Shown: positions 12,217 to 23,748, numbered from the stretch's first letter. The stretch is DNA of 64,000 nt from Linnemannia schmuckeri (GCA_029449235.1 JANATG010000010.1:868001-932000); one strand, 5' to 3'. The notes: generated by a model not told the origin, from the letters alone. Translations and numbers: made by a program.

Positions 12217-14610
12217 TTACTTGAAACTGCTCTTTCCGTAAGACTTCTTGCCAATATTGAAGGGGATGTAGCGATACTTGATCATGTGTCGGATCTGTCG
12301 CTTCATCGTGATGGTGAAGAGGATACAGAAATAGATCAGGAGGATGGGCCAGAAGACTGGGATGTCAAAGAACCGGAACAGCGTGCATCCAAACGCAATC
12401 ACAATCGCCCTTGTTGCCGAGTGCCTGTTTTGTTTTAAGGAATTAACAGTAAATGGTCAGTCTTTGAAACAGGCTTTTGTTTCTTGTTTTTTTTTGTGGG
12501 GATGTATAAAAGGCTGGTGAAGTGGGGTGATATTTTTTTTGAGGCCGTATCGGGTAATGGCATGACACATCCGGAATGTGTTACGTGTTTACTGCTCAGT
12601 CGCCCCACATCACAGGCATACACGCCCACGTCGGTCTCCTGCGCCCGCATATTCGAAAATACTGATAATATTTGTGTCCTGCGTGCGCTTCCTGTGTTCT
12701 CTGTGCTCCCTGTGCTATCGTATGTTATGTTTACTCGTCCAACAAATCCTGTCCATTCGGGGTCATTTCCGTACTTTCCTGTCAAATGTAAAAAAAAATG
12801 CGTAAACGGTTGGGGGTGGGAGCCCAGTGTTCAAACTGTGTTTCGTGGACTATTCAGAGATTTACAAGAAAACAAAAAATGCACGTTCGCCTCTTCCTGA
12901 CAAACCACAGACTGCCAACCGCCTTGTCCCTTTGTTTGTATCCGCTTAGTATCGTCTATATCGTCTTGTACACCTCAGAATGAATTATTCGAGATGGAAG
13001 CACAAAAAAAAAAAGGGGGGAAATGATGCTATTTCCTGTGATAGCTACCTTTCTCTCTTCATCCATCCACGGTCCTCCTCCTGCTCTCTCTATTTGTGTC
13101 GATGTTACTAATTGTTGGCATGGCTTCCATTTTTGAGCAATCCTACCCTCTCTCTCTTCACGAAACGGATCCTTCCTGTCTGTTTTCTTTTCTCCTTGAT
13201 TTGAACCAGTGTTGCTCAGGACCATTTTCCCCTACAAAAAATATCCCGAATGTGTACAATGAGAGGGAAAGGAGCACTCACCAAAACTTGAACTCTGGTA
13301 GCCTCCTGACGAATGGTCTAAACTCCTCGTCGGACCGCATGGGCAGTGTTGGGCCTTCCTCGACTGCGTCCGCTGCCATATCCATCTCGAGTGAAGGGTC
13401 GAACTTTGGCTGCAGAAAGGCGAGGAACAGGTTGAGTAGGTAGATGCCGAGAGCATATGTGACGATGTACCATCCTTGGGCGATGAAAACTCGCAAGAAG
13501 TAGATGAAGAGTGCTACACTGGTAAAGGCCCAGCGTTCTGTTGCGTGCGGCGTCACTCTATCGAGAATAACTTGGTAGCGCTAAAATGGACATGATACAA
13601 ATGAGATGAGTAAGGCAAATAAACAAGAACAGAAAAGGGGTTGTGCGATGGGAACAAGTAAACTGAGAAAAAGGAAAAGTAGTAGTAACAAGACAAAAGG
13701 GCAAAAGCGGAGGAGTGTTGGCATTCACTCCTTTTTTTTTTGTTGTGCTTTTCTCCCCACTCAATAACGACTCCGTTATCAGTCCAGGGGGAAGGTCGAG
13801 TTGGTGGTTCGTTGTTCCTGCTCTCTTTGCTCCATGGATGATTGATTGATCGTCCTTTTTTTTATCTGTTGTGTATCTTTGGACGTCCTTGACCCGCTTC
13901 AATAGATCCCCCTCCCGAGATGTAAAAATCCTTTTGCAGAGAACCACATCATCGCATACACTCCCCTGCCACGCACAGGTCAAGGTCACCTTGATATTGT
14001 TAGATCAGCATACTCTTCGTATTAATGGTTAATTATCGATCCATATTTTTTATCCCGCGCGGCAATACGATTCCTGTCTCAGAAGCGAAAGTTATCCTTG
14101 CATGTCCGTGAGAAGTTTCGATTGTACGAAAAAAGGACAGCATCCTGAAGATAATTCCAGGAGAGGTGGGTCGTTGCTTTAGTGTTGGCGAAGAGGAAAA
14201 CAAAAGAGACAGATCCTGTTGGGGGTGGGTGAAGGATATTTATAAAACAAAAAGACCTGAAAAGTGATGGCAAGCGGGAGTGAGATGATTTGATGGGGGG
14301 GTTTTTTTTTGCTTTGGTGTTCCGACAATCGTTATGGCTTTTGAGTGATGTCGCTTCCGTCGTTGTTTTTTTATTATTGTTCTCCATTACCCCAACGAAG
14401 AAAAAGAATAAATAATTGAGCGATTCCAGAAATATTAAAAAAAGGTTAACCCGAGAGATGTTTTGTAGTAAACAGCGGGATGGGTTTCTTGGGGATGGGA
14501 AAGAAGGGATCAATGGCATATGTCTGCCAGCAGGAGTTGCTGTTTACCTGCTCGAGTTTTGACTTTTGGGCCCAAAAGGCGTTTCCATCCTCTGGTGGTT
14601 CGCTGTTCAT
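12217..14610 (-). CDS. RER1: Rer1-family Golgi-to-ER retrieval receptor
   Basis: Three exons, 14548-14610, 13282-13580 and 12217-12424, give 189 residues, the usual Rer1 size. Rer1 is a four-span membrane protein of the early Golgi that returns escaped ER membrane proteins in COPI vesicles. Diagnostic segments are GWYIVTYALGIYLLNLF, PSLEMD...EEFRPFVRRLPEFKFW, and DIPVFWPILLIYF followed by ITMKRQIRHMIKYRYIPF near the C-terminus. Exon 1 encodes the cytosolic N-terminus (MNSEPPEDGNAFWAQKSKLEQ, 21 residues). Exon 2 starts RYQVILDRVTP, exactly as expected at the start of the first membrane region. The two introns are unusually long (967 and 857 bp) and together exceed the coding sequence threefold. 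The gene converges with STRAP. Confidence 0.95.
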
Positions 14611-15411
14611 GGTTTGTTGATAGGTGTGTGTTGTGTTTGTATGTGTGTGTTTAAGATGTGGGTTGTGGGGAAGGGAGGGTAGGGGTGGCTGGGCTAAAGC
14701 AGGACACAAACAAGTGGGGTGAATGTGAGAAGAGAGAAAGAGGGAAAGAGAGAGTGAGATGATGCTCAGACTTGTGAAAGTAATGTTGAAGTGAAAGAAA
14801 GAAGAGAAAGAACAAAAGAAAGGAAAGGTGTCTCCTGGTGTTCGAGAGAGGGAACAAGAGAAAGAGTGATGAAAAAGAAGTGAACAAAACACACAAAAGG
14901 GTGATTCCTGAATCCTGTTTGTCTGTCCTTTTTCCTTTTTCCTTTTTCCTTTTTCCTTTTTCCTTTCGTTCTTTCTTTTCCTGTGGGTTTGCTGGTTGCT
15001 GGGGTCCTTCTTTCTATTCCCTTTTCACACCATTCACTCAAGAGGACTGCTTTTTTAATCCACTTTTGAACCTTCAAAAAACCGATCGAAAAAAAACACA
15101 AAAAGGCAAAACGTGAAGGCTGTTGCGTCTTCCGTCATAAAGTGGTGTTTGTTGGGCGCCAGTCCTATTCGCGGAGCACTTGTACTTCCATTTGCTTCTT
15201 TCTGGCAAGGCGTCTCCTGTCGTCAGCTCTTTGCCACGTAGTGGCCACACAGTTACCCTCTGCACATTCCGAGTCATCTCACTTATCCCTCAGAATACAC
15301 CATCCCTCCACTCCACATGCTTATTTTTTTTCGTCCTATTCTTCTTATCTGCATTGATTTGATTTGATATGGTAATATCGTTTTTTAATTACTGTAAACA
15401 GATTGATATCT
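14611..15411. other. Intergenic region: RER1 upstream sequence and FKBP12 3' flank
   Basis: This 801-bp gap lies between tandem minus-strand genes. On the minus strand, 14611-14900 is CT-rich and is the likely RER1 leader and promoter. A short tandem repeat of CCTTTTT/CTTTTTC (about six units) spans 14926-14966. No gene is recognised. Confidence 0.45.
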
Positions 15412-15738
15412 TTAACGGATGGCAAGAAGCTCGACGTCAAAGATCAAGGTGGCCTTGGCGGGGATGACTGGGGGGTATCCACGGTCACCGTAACCGTAGT
15501 CAGAAGTGATTGTGAGGGTAGCACGCTCACCGAGCGACATCTGGGGGACACCCTCCTCCCAACCGCGGATAACACGGCCAACACCAATAGGGGTGACAAA
15601 GGGTTCGTTACGGTCGCGGGACGAATCGAACTTGGAGCCGTCCTCGAGGGTGCCGACGTAGTGCATGACGACGGTCTGGCCGATCTTGGGGAAGGTGACG
15701 CCGTCTCCGGCCTTGATGATGGTCTTGGTAACACCCAT
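15412..15738 (-). CDS. FPR1: FKBP12-type peptidyl-prolyl cis-trans isomerase
   Basis: An intronless 108-residue protein that is almost all FKBP fold. It catalyses proline isomerisation in the cytosol and, by family knowledge, is the receptor for FK506/rapamycin. Conserved features include HYVGTLEDGSKFDSSRDR, VIRGWEEGVPQMSLGERA with the active-site Trp, SDYGYGDRGYPPVIPAKATL and FDVELL at the C-terminus. The usual hydrophobic pocket residues (Tyr in HYVG, Asp in FDSS, Trp in RGWEEG, Tyr in DYGYG) are present. The second Phe of the animal PFKF loop is replaced (PFVTP). The start at MGVTK fits the family; an in-frame ATG six codons upstream (15756) would add MFRSSI and is less likely. Confidence 0.95.
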   Translation of the reverse strand: MGVTKTIIKAGDGVTFPKIGQTVVMHYVGTLEDGSKFDSSRDRNEPFVTPIGVGRVIRGWEEGVPQMSLGERATLTITSDYGYGDRGYPPVIPAKATLIFDVELLAIR

Positions 15739-16046
15739 GATGGAGGATCTGAACATAAGTCTTGTGGATTTGGTGGAGTGAGATGATCAGAAAAAGGAAA
15801 ACAGCGGAGAAAAAGAGAGTAGAGTGGACAGAGTATGTGTCTTTGCGTGGCTTGTACTGTACATGTCTCCTGAGTCCTTGTTCACACGAAATCATCTTTC
15901 ACGCCCACATATCAACGCACTTTCCCCTGCGCCTCTCTCCTGCGCCTCCCTTTGCGCCCTATTCTTTTTCCTTTTCTTCTCTTTTCATTTCTTTCATCCC
16001 TCCACACCCCACGCAACATTCTACTCATTAGCCTTCATCATCCACA
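15739..16046. promoter_or_regulatory. Short bidirectional promoter (FKBP12 / F-box gene)
   Basis: Only 308 bp separate the divergent ATGs at 15738 and 16047. The side next to 16047 is strongly CT-rich (from about 15900), typical of plus-strand leaders here. No TATA box is apparent. Confidence 0.5.
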
Positions 16047-17756
16047 ATGTCAGACGCAGACAATCTTTCATCCCTCAACAACAATAGCGAAGGCAACGTG
16101 TCACCCTCAGGTCGTATCGTCGATGACGCAGAAACCAAGCAGGCTCGCGTTGACGCCCTCCTCGAGTCAATTGCATCAATACCTCCAATTGTGGACACTC
16201 TCCTCAGCAACCTCTCCTACAAGGACACCCTGGCCTGTCTACATGTCTGCAAGCTCTGGTCCTCAATAGCCCAAGGCTACCTCTGGCGACACGTCCGCTT
16301 CCGCGATGTCAGAGCCGTACCCGTCCCCCTGGCACCTGCCGACAAGGCCATCATTCGTAGCAGAGTTCGCCGGATCCGGTCTCTGGCTACCCCCTTGGCT
16401 GATACCACTTTCCTCGACATGCCATGCACCCAACTTGAATCCCTGGAGATCTGGGTCAAAACAGCAACAAGCATTGTCTCCCGCCTCGCCATTGGTGGCT
16501 TTAGTCCTGAAGATTATACAGACACCGGAACACCTTTCCCACCACCACTGGTTGGACCTACTGCCCTGGGCCTTATTCCCATGAATCGCCATTTGTCGAG
16601 CATTAGCTTCAAACAAATTGAACCCCTCGCACGCTCGTTTACCCCAGAGCTCTTTTTGTCCTTTTCCCAGCTCCCACTCCAGTCTCTGCGCCTTGGTCTC
16701 GCTTGGCATGCTATCGAAACACTTCCCCTTGCCGTCTTCCTCGCCCATTGTCCTGTCACACTCGAGAGATTAGAAATATCCTATGACACTTTCGTCACTG
16801 GATTTTTCGGACAATTCGTTAATGAAATTGCCATGACCTCTGAGCAGGCCGCACAACTGCCACGGCCACCACTGCCCGCCCTCAAAACTCTTCAGATATC
16901 TCGAAACCTTCGTATTGGTGATGCTACCATGATCATCTTTCCTTTACTTCGCCAATGCCCCAACTTGGAAGAATTGTGGATGCCAATACTGCCCACTGTC
17001 GACGTGGCCACCAAGTTTTTCAACCAGATCCTCCGGAACAATCTCTCCATCAAAATATTACGACTCTCTCCACCTGGGTTTAACAGTATAATATCGCGGA
17101 ACGAGCAAGGTTATTCCTCTCAAGATCTTTTGAGAGTCGCCAACACTTATAGGAGTCTAAGCGAGGTCGAGCTGGAAGTCAAGCTCCAGGACGAGTATCC
17201 TGTCATTCCGACCCTGGTGCTCAACTCGGGTTGGTCATTGGAAACCATCGAGTTGACCTGCTACAGCGCCGAGCATGACATTGTCCGAAATCCCTACGTG
17301 GCGGCCATCCTCCAGACCTGCGGTCGACTCAAGCGCCTGGCGATCTACGTCCGAGGACATGGAAAAAGCCCAATTAGTTTGCGCGAGCTTGTCGAGACCA
17401 ACTGGGCGTCTAATCAGCTGGAGAGTCTTATGATCTTAGTCAGCGAGAAGGAATACCGCACTAACGGATGGTTTGCTAAGATCAAGGAGGACAATGAACA
17501 ACTGCAGGAGGACATTGCTATGCTTCTTTTCCAACTCAGCATGAAATACCACGCTCAGAAAAAGTATACAGGTCCGATTCCAGCCTGGTTAGAGATTGAA
17601 GCCATGCTGTTGCCGTTTGAGGCTGCGGTTAAGCATACAGATGGGGCCATGAGCCTTGCAGCGTGGAAGAGGATCAGACCCGAGCATTCAGATCCCGTTT
17701 GCTCCATGCCGCAACATACCCCTGTTTTTCCTCCTCCTACCACTACTTCTGAATAA
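16047..17756 (+). CDS. F-box/leucine-rich-repeat protein
   Basis: An intronless gene of 569 residues. The F-box-like motif at about 44-88 reads ASIPPIVDTLLSNLSYKDTL, then ACLHVCKLWSSIAQGYLWRH, matching the Pro/Ile-Val/Leu-Leu/Cys-x-Lys-x-Trp pattern that binds Skp1. The rest has degenerate leucine-rich repeats, e.g. LESLEIWVKTA, LKTLQISRNLRIGD, CPNLEELWMPILP, LKRLAIYVRGHG and NQLESLMILVSEKEY. F-box proteins are substrate receptors of SCF ubiquitin ligases; the substrate is unknown. The family is expanded locally: a second intact member starts at 33132, and a broken relative lies immediately downstream on the other strand sharing the RELVExxWASxQLExL motif. The start ATG lies right after a CT-rich leader. 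Confidence 0.88.
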   Translation: MSDADNLSSLNNNSEGNVSPSGRIVDDAETKQARVDALLESIASIPPIVDTLLSNLSYKDTLACLHVCKLWSSIAQGYLWRHVRFRDVRAVPVPLAPADKAIIRSRVRRIRSLATPLADTTFLDMPCTQLESLEIWVKTATSIVSRLAIGGFSPEDYTDTGTPFPPPLVGPTALGLIPMNRHLSSISFKQIEPLARSFTPELFLSFSQLPLQSLRLGLAWHAIETLPLAVFLAHCPVTLERLEISYDTFVTGFFGQFVNEIAMTSEQAAQLPRPPLPALKTLQISRNLRIGDATMIIFPLLRQCPNLEELWMPILPTVDVATKFFNQILRNNLSIKILRLSPPGFNSIISRNEQGYSSQDLLRVANTYRSLSEVELEVKLQDEYPVIPTLVLNSGWSLETIELTCYSAEHDIVRNPYVAAILQTCGRLKRLAIYVRGHGKSPISLRELVETNWASNQLESLMILVSEKEYRTNGWFAKIKEDNEQLQEDIAMLLFQLSMKYHAQKKYTGPIPAWLEIEAMLLPFEAAVKHTDGAMSLAAWKRIRPEHSDPVCSMPQHTPVFPPPTTTSE

Positions 17757-18207
17757 AGAAAACGAGCTAGTGGCTCCTTTTACATCCTTGTTTGATTTTT
17801 TTGCCTTATTCTACAAAGTATCCCTTCCTGACCCAAACAGTTGCGGTCACGCCCACGCCTTCATTCCCCCTTTGCCATATTTTTTTCCCCTCTTCATAAC
17901 TTGCCTTCTTGCTTTTCTTCTTCCTTCCTCATATTCTACCCTAACTCTTCAACCTTCCGCAAGAACAACAAGCATTACCCTCCTATATCATTTTATTTCA
18001 TCTTATTTCATTTTACTGCCACAAAAGTCCCATGCTTTTATAGAGAAACTCCTGATCCAGTTCACCATTCGTATACGCGGATACGGCAGCGAAAGGCATC
18101 TGGTAGACGGGAGAAAGCCACGAGAGTCGGACTCGTTTCAACCGAGATTGTGCCTTCAGTTTGTGACTCAATGCCAGTACCCAAAGTGCGATCTGGCGTT
18201 GTTTCTG
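17757..18207. other. Convergent 3' flank
   Basis: This 451-bp stretch lies between the F-box gene stop and the end of the minus-strand relic. It is T-rich at first and mixed afterwards. Open frames are short and without recognisable motifs. Confidence 0.4.
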
Positions 18208-19440
18208 TTATCGTTGGTGCTCTTGATTTTCTAGGCTTCTGTAGTTGTCGTGGTTGCAGTTGCGGTTGTTGGAGGTGTGTGAAGGGGCAGTGACAAGGTT
18301 GTGCCCGAATTCCTTTTCGGGTTTCATTCCGTTGCAAGACGCAAACTCGGGTTCAGAGATGCTCAGGATTAGAGTCTCGAGCTGCCGAGAGGCCCAATCG
18401 ATCTCGACCAGTTCCCGCAGACGGATGCCAAAGTTGAACGATGCCCAATCAGGTTGGACTTCCAGAGTGTTCGATTTGGGCAACGTTCCAGGAACTGAGT
18501 TACGTGTATGTGGGTCCTGCTGCTGACAGTCGCTGTTGTTGTTGTTGGTGTAGAGGTGGTAGTGGCTGACTCGCGAGGGTGGCAGAAAGGTCTTTCAAGC
18601 AACCGAACAGACTGCACTGTATGACCCGAGTTTTCAACAAGCGCCGGGATAGCCCGTCTATTCATCTCGGGCGTGATATAGAGCGCGAACCGGTCCATGC
18701 CCTCAAAGGTATCGATCAGCCGGAAGAGTTCCTGTTCCGTAAACTCGATATGGAACAGCTCTAGCGATTTGATTTGTGGACAGTGAGCTGAGAGGGCAAC
18801 GGCGAGGCGGGCATGATAGCGGTCATGGTGGGTGGTGTCGATCTTGAGTCGTTCCAGTTTTGAGGCTTGTCGGAGGAGTGGAAAAAGGAGTAGGTTTTCC
18901 TGGTCTTTGTTTTGTGGCATTCGAATGTGAGGGAGCGGAGATTTAGGATGATTCGTCAGGAGGATAAGATTACGGTTGTCAAGTATGTTGTTGTTGCTGC
19001 TGCTGTTGTTGTTGTTGAGGACATGGATGTGAATGGTAATGATGGCCGAGAAGATGTTGCTGATAATGTCGAGGAGGAAGGCCGACACGGAACGGGAGAG
19101 CTGAACCAAGTTGCGCGTGGCGAGTCGGGTTGACTGCGACTCAGAACACGAAAGGAACTGATCAGCGCTCGAAAGTGGACCCTCAGATTGGTCAGGTACA
19201 AATCATGGACCGAGTTTGGGCAATACAAAAGAATAGTCTTGATCGGGTCCGGTGTGGTGACCGTGCTGTCGAAATCCATGGTGAACGAGTGGAGGTGGAG
19301 CAGATGCATGAGGGCTTTTTGGTGTTGGGCAGTCCAGTGGAGGACGGACTCTGCGTGTTCGAGACTGATGGACTTTGGGCTTGGGTTCTGACAGATGAGG
19401 TCCAGAGAGGAGCGTTTAGCAATTTGTCATTGGTGTTGCT
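18208..19440 (-). pseudogene. Decayed F-box/LRR gene (C-terminal LRR part, frameshifted)
   Basis: On the minus strand three consecutive coding stretches occupy different frames. The first, about 19440-19110, contains LDLICQNPSPKSISLEHAES and TILLYCPNSVHDLYLTNLRV. The second, about 19109-18480, contains LLRQASKLERLKIDTTHHDR, LSAHCPQIKSLELFHIEFTE and FLERCP. The third, 18483-18208, contains SNTLEVQPDWASFNFG and RELVEIDWASRQLETLILSI. The last motif matches RELVETNWASNQLESLMILV of the intact F-box gene next door. The second-to-third break falls exactly inside an LRR (LERCP|K-SNTLEV), as a single-base deletion would produce. The 5' F-box part is not recognisable upstream. Introns are unlikely because the two intact relatives here have none. 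Alternatively it could be a rapidly evolving spliced gene, which I consider less likely. Confidence 0.7.
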
Positions 19441-20450
19441 GTTGTGACCACCATTGTCACCACCCGATGGAAGTGATCCTCTGCAGGTGAGGTGTGTGAG
19501 ATTGGAACAAGAAGAGTCGAGAGGATTGTATCGAGATTACTGATCGAGAGCTGCCGGATCGAGTCGGCATTTCTTAGAAAAGTATCCACGCTGTTCTGGC
19601 GGCAGAAAGGTAGGGTTACGCTGACAGGGGAGGCAGACGATTGCCCTTTTGCTGTATTGACAGAGTGCTCTCCAGCTCTCTATGTACGGTGTTGTAGTAT
19701 CGTAAGTTGCGAGGTTGGTGGTAATTTGATCAAAGGTTGTCTTGATATCCATCATGGACAAAGGCGAGCATGTGGAGGACGAGGAAGGGAATGATGATGG
19801 CTGGCATCCTGGTCAAGTCCTTGGTTCTGGCATTGGTAGACGCTCATTGGAGAATATGGTCGAATGCTTGATATTGTTGCTGTTTTAGATGCCGGCATAG
19901 AGGCGAGGGAGAAACGAGATGGCACAAGTAGTAGGTGAGAAAGATATGTTGCAAATCGAAAAAAAAACCCCTTTTTATGTGAACCAGTGTTTCGGGTACG
20001 TCACGTGCAATGCATCTAGGACCCTTCGACGCGGGCGAAAAAGCCATATATTACTCTTCCCTTTCTTACTTCGGATAAGAAGGATTCGGTCCTTTCTTAA
20101 GGCACCGCATGTCCTTTAACTCAGTCGGCATTGCTAAAAATTGTATAGCTCGGACTGGGCGAAATGCTAAAACGATTTGCCGTCTCTTTGAACAAAATCT
20201 TTTTTGTCGTTAGTCCACTCTAATTTACCGCGCATTTTTTTCATGACCCCTTCGTGTGACAAGAGCCCATTCCTTTTTTCACATTTATATCTTTTGGCAG
20301 TTTGTTGATAAGTCTTTTTTGCCGCATCTTTCTTCCTTTTCTCTGCAACTCTCTCGCTTCGATCTTCCCTACTCTCCCTCTTTTCAGAGCCCATTACACA
20401 CGCATTCACGCCCTCTTCGCCTTATCGCCTCACACCTATTCATCAGTACA
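19441..20450. other. Intergenic region between the F-box relic and cofactor C gene
   Basis: About 1 kb without a recognisable gene. Minus-strand 19450-19860 may hold the eroded 5' end of the F-box relic, but no F-box can be read. The last 150 bp before 20451 are CT-rich and likely the leader of the cofactor C gene. Confidence 0.4.
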
Positions 20451-21876
20451 ATGTCAGATGTCACCAAGGAAATCTTTCGCGCTACATTCGATCCCAAGCG
20501 AGTCGGTATGCTACAACATCCCCTTCATGCCTTAGTACATGTCCATGCAATTCCCTTTATTCCAAATATTCAGACCACTTTCTAACAGTCTTATCCATTC
20601 ATATTCTCTCCATTTCACTCTCACATAGAAATTGAACGCGATCTGGACAATTTGCCTAATGTCCCCAAGACCCAGATCCAAGCAGCCGTCGACAACCTCG
20701 TCCAACGAATCCAACTCCTTGAGAAAGCCGTTACTGAAAACATTACCATCCTTCCGCCTTATGACGCCAGGATTTGTCTCGAGGTAGCAACTCCAAAAAA
20801 AAAAAAAAAAAAAAAAAAAAGGAAAACAAGCAAGAATATGATTTTCAATTTGCTTATAATTCTAACGACTTTTTGCATATCTCATACCTTTTCCTATTTT
20901 TCAGGCAGTGAAGATGGCTTCAGAGAGATTGAGTGTTTTGAGGGGCCAGCTTATTCCCAGACAAAAGTTCTCTTTCAAGTCTCGCAAGGCGGTCGCGGCA
21001 GTCGCGAGCGCAACATCCCCCTCTGCACTCCAGGTGTCCAACGCCGCAACCAGTGACCGCGATACGACTGCCTCCCAGTCAACGGTCGATAAGAGTCTCT
21101 TCATGACATTTGAAAATAGAACTGGCGAATACCTCTTCATTGGCGACCTCAAAGTCCCTAATGCTGTCAGTCAAAGTGACGCGAGTGATCCCAGTTCGAG
21201 TGCGATGATGGTGGGCACAGAGAGCATCTACCTCGGAGGAGTCCAGGTCAACGTATCTACCACCACAACACCAGCGGCGATCGAGAAGCCCAAAGACGTT
21301 GCATTGACCAACCTGACAGATTGCACCATCAACTTGGTCCATACCTTACCTCTGGGTGCCATCCATATTAAGAATCTCAAGCGCTGTGTCCTTGTTATTC
21401 CCCCTGTCTCTGGAAGTATCCTGTTACATGATTGTGAGGGTTGCACGCTCATTGGTGCCTGTCACCAGGTAAATACACTTGTCTTTTTCCCCTCCTTCAC
21501 TTGACATCGCCTGGTCACAGAACCTCTAACTTACACATTCTTCTCACGTAAACGTCACGCCTTTGCTCCTACTCAACAGTCAAGAATGCACACATCGACA
21601 AACATGGACATCTACCTCCATGTGACCAGCGAGCCTATCATCGAAGACTGTACAGACATGCGGTTTGCGCCATACCCATACCAAGAAGTCCTCCCAGCCG
21701 ATCAGCTCCTGACTCTCTTTGTTGCCGCCGGACTGAGACCCGAAAAGAACCTGTTTGATCACGTCAAGGACTTTAATTGGCTTCGTCAACAGCAGTCGCC
21801 CAACTGGAGAATGCTCGAAGCCTCCGAGATTCGTCAGGGGATTGCTCATCACGTCCTTTATACCCAGCGCGCTTGA
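20451..21876 (+). CDS. TBCC: Tubulin-folding cofactor C (TBCC)
   Basis: Four exons, 20451-20505, 20629-20783, 20905-21468 and 21580-21876, give 356 residues, close to the human protein. Cofactor C acts in the tubulin-folding super-complex, where it triggers GTP hydrolysis by beta-tubulin to release the native heterodimer. The N-terminal helical part (about 1-100) includes IQAAVDNLVQRIQLLEKAV, and the C-CAP beta-helix runs from about 130. Conserved positions include LTNLTDCTINL, LHDCEGCTLIGACHQSR and YLHVTSEPIIEDC, then MRFAPY, VKDFNWLRQQQSPNW. The invariant catalytic-finger Arg is in GACHQSR (residue about 260). Intron 2 begins with GTAGCA and carries a 26-A run. Confidence 0.95.
20795..20820 (+). 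repeat. Poly(A) tract of 26 bases
   Basis: An uninterrupted A run in intron 2 of the cofactor C gene, twelve bases after the splice donor. Confidence 0.85.
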
Positions 21877-22080
21877 AAGCACGAAAGCACGCAAGCACGA
21901 TGACAAGTGATGGCTATTAGGAAGTCGGAGGAGAATGAAGAATGGGAGGTTGAAAAACTGGCAGTTATTTATTAAGCGAGCAAAAAAGGAGCCAGACGTA
22001 GATTAGTATTAAAAATTAGGTATATTATTTTGCTCCGCTTGTCTCCTGAGCAACGACATGGGGCATGGGATTGAATCAGC

Positions 22081-23278
22081 TCAGAACAGCTCAAATTCGA
22101 GCTAGCAAGCGTAGAAGAATGAAAGGAGCAGTTAGTGTTGTTGAAGGGGATTGGGATGGGAATATCGTCATACTTCGTATGGGGTAAGGTCACGAATAAA
22201 GAGATGAACGTACATAGATCATGCCCACTTTCTGTGGATCACGCAAATGCATCCTGGCCGGGTGGTAAACCCGCCTGTTCTCCTCCTGGATGAATGCCTC
22301 CATCTTCCGTATCGACTAAATGGAGGGTGTCCAAAAAATGAGAAAAAGTATTCGTTATTAAAAGACCTTTTTTTTACGACCATCGAGATTAATCCTTTAA
22401 AAATCATATTGAAGAGTAGTCGTTAGTTACCCTTTGATAGTGTGTCCCACAGCAGTGCTTTGCAGTGTAGGCAGAGAGGCAGTCCAATAACGTATCAAAG
22501 CAATTCCAGAGCGATTCTTCTGCAACTTCCATACAGCGGTTGATGCCCTCCACCGATCCTTTGAATTCCGCGCGTGTTACCTACACGGTTGAAGTAGAGA
22601 AGGATGTTAGAATATCTATACCTGAGCCATAAATGAGATAGAATAGCAACGATCAACTGCCGCCAGCAAATTAGCTCTGTAGCTCTGTATGCTTACTCTT
22701 CCAAGCATCTCTTCAGGAAACTGTTCGCATTCAAACCGAGTGGCCTCGTCTCCAATGTTATGGTCTCTGTCGATACGGACGATAACTCGAGGTGTTCCTG
22801 TAGGATGGACGTCTGTTGGCTGTCGCGTAGAGGACGGAGACCCTCCTGTTTGTTGCTGTTGCTGTTGATGCTGTCGAGATGAATTGGCAGCGCCAACTCT
22901 GTTACGGTCTAGTACTGACGTATCAGGTCCTAATGCTCTTGGATAAGTAGGAGCTGTTCCTGATGAATGAGGCGAAGCAGCAGTAGCAATTGAGGGCTGA
23001 TGGTTTCGGTTTAGGTCTGTCGCTGTTGAGGTGGCTGTCTTTGTCTTCGTCCCTGTCGGTGCTGGGCTGTCATCAGGATGTTGAATAGGATGAGACCATG
23101 TCTGAGTAGCAGCAATCTTGTTGGCAAGGTGTTCGACTGTAGAATTGGCAGAGATTGTGTGGTCGGATTCACTTGCGTGGGTGGCGGTGGTTGAAGGTTC
23201 GAGCGGGAGTTGTTGGATGGGGATTGAGTTGAGATCTTCTGGAGGCGGGGTTGCCGATGGTTGCCATTGGGAGGCCAT
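22081..23278 (-). CDS. ERF4: Erf4/SHR5-family (Golgin A7-like) palmitoyltransferase subunit
   Basis: Four exons, 22697-23278, 22431-22580, 22214-22315 and a 21-bp last exon 22081-22101, give 284 residues; all junctions are phase 0. Residues 1-150 are low-complexity (Ser/Thr/Gln). The Erf4/GCP16 domain starts near RVIVRIDRDHNIGDEATRFE and continues VTRAEFKGSVEGINRCMEVA, then LLDCLSAYTAKHCCGTHYQR, SIRKMEAFIQEENRRVYHPA, DPQKVGMIYLEFELF-stop. The CLSAYT...C..THY core, and the ending on two hydrophobic/acidic repeats, match Erf4 and GOLGA7. The family partners a DHHC enzyme (Erf2/DHHC9) to palmitoylate Ras-type GTPases at the ER/Golgi. It is divergent from the dolichyldiphosphatase gene. Confidence 0.9.
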
Positions 23279-23748
23279 TGTCTCTTGTTCTATGAGGGTG
23301 TATTTACGTCCTGTGGTTATTTGATCTGTGGTTGCCCTGCTGATAGATTAGTGTCTCTTGGCTGATGGGTTCTTGCTTGTATGTGATCTGTCGGCTGCTT
23401 ATTTGTGAGTGAATGATGATGGAAAGGTGCACGAAGAGAAGAAGGCGGTGAGAGGAGAGGACTAGAGGAAGAATACGCACAGGCACATACACTGCTTTCT
23501 CCCTCTTGTCCACTGCACAAAAAAAAAAAAAGTGAAAGAACTGCAGTCACTTTCTTCAGTATTCACCCATACCGTGTGCTCCTGTATGCTCATACTCTTT
23601 TTTTAATAGTGCTGGACTGACCTTGACGACACCCAAACACATCGATCTCCTCCTTTCCTCTCCTTTCTACTTCCTCCCTCTCCTCTCCTCTTTTTGATCA
23701 CACCCTCACACCCTCGCTCACCTTCACTCACCCACTAACACGGCCACA
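23279..23748. promoter_or_regulatory. Bidirectional promoter (ERF4 / dolichyldiphosphatase)
   Basis: A 470-bp gap between divergent ATGs. The plus-strand side from 23630 is CT-rich and ends in repeated CACCCTCACACCC-like sequence just before the ATG. No further element is assigned. Confidence 0.45.

Noticed and set aside
23118..23324. Plus-strand frame over the 5' end of the ERF4 gene
   Set aside because: Antisense shadow of the Ser/Thr-rich N-terminal exon.
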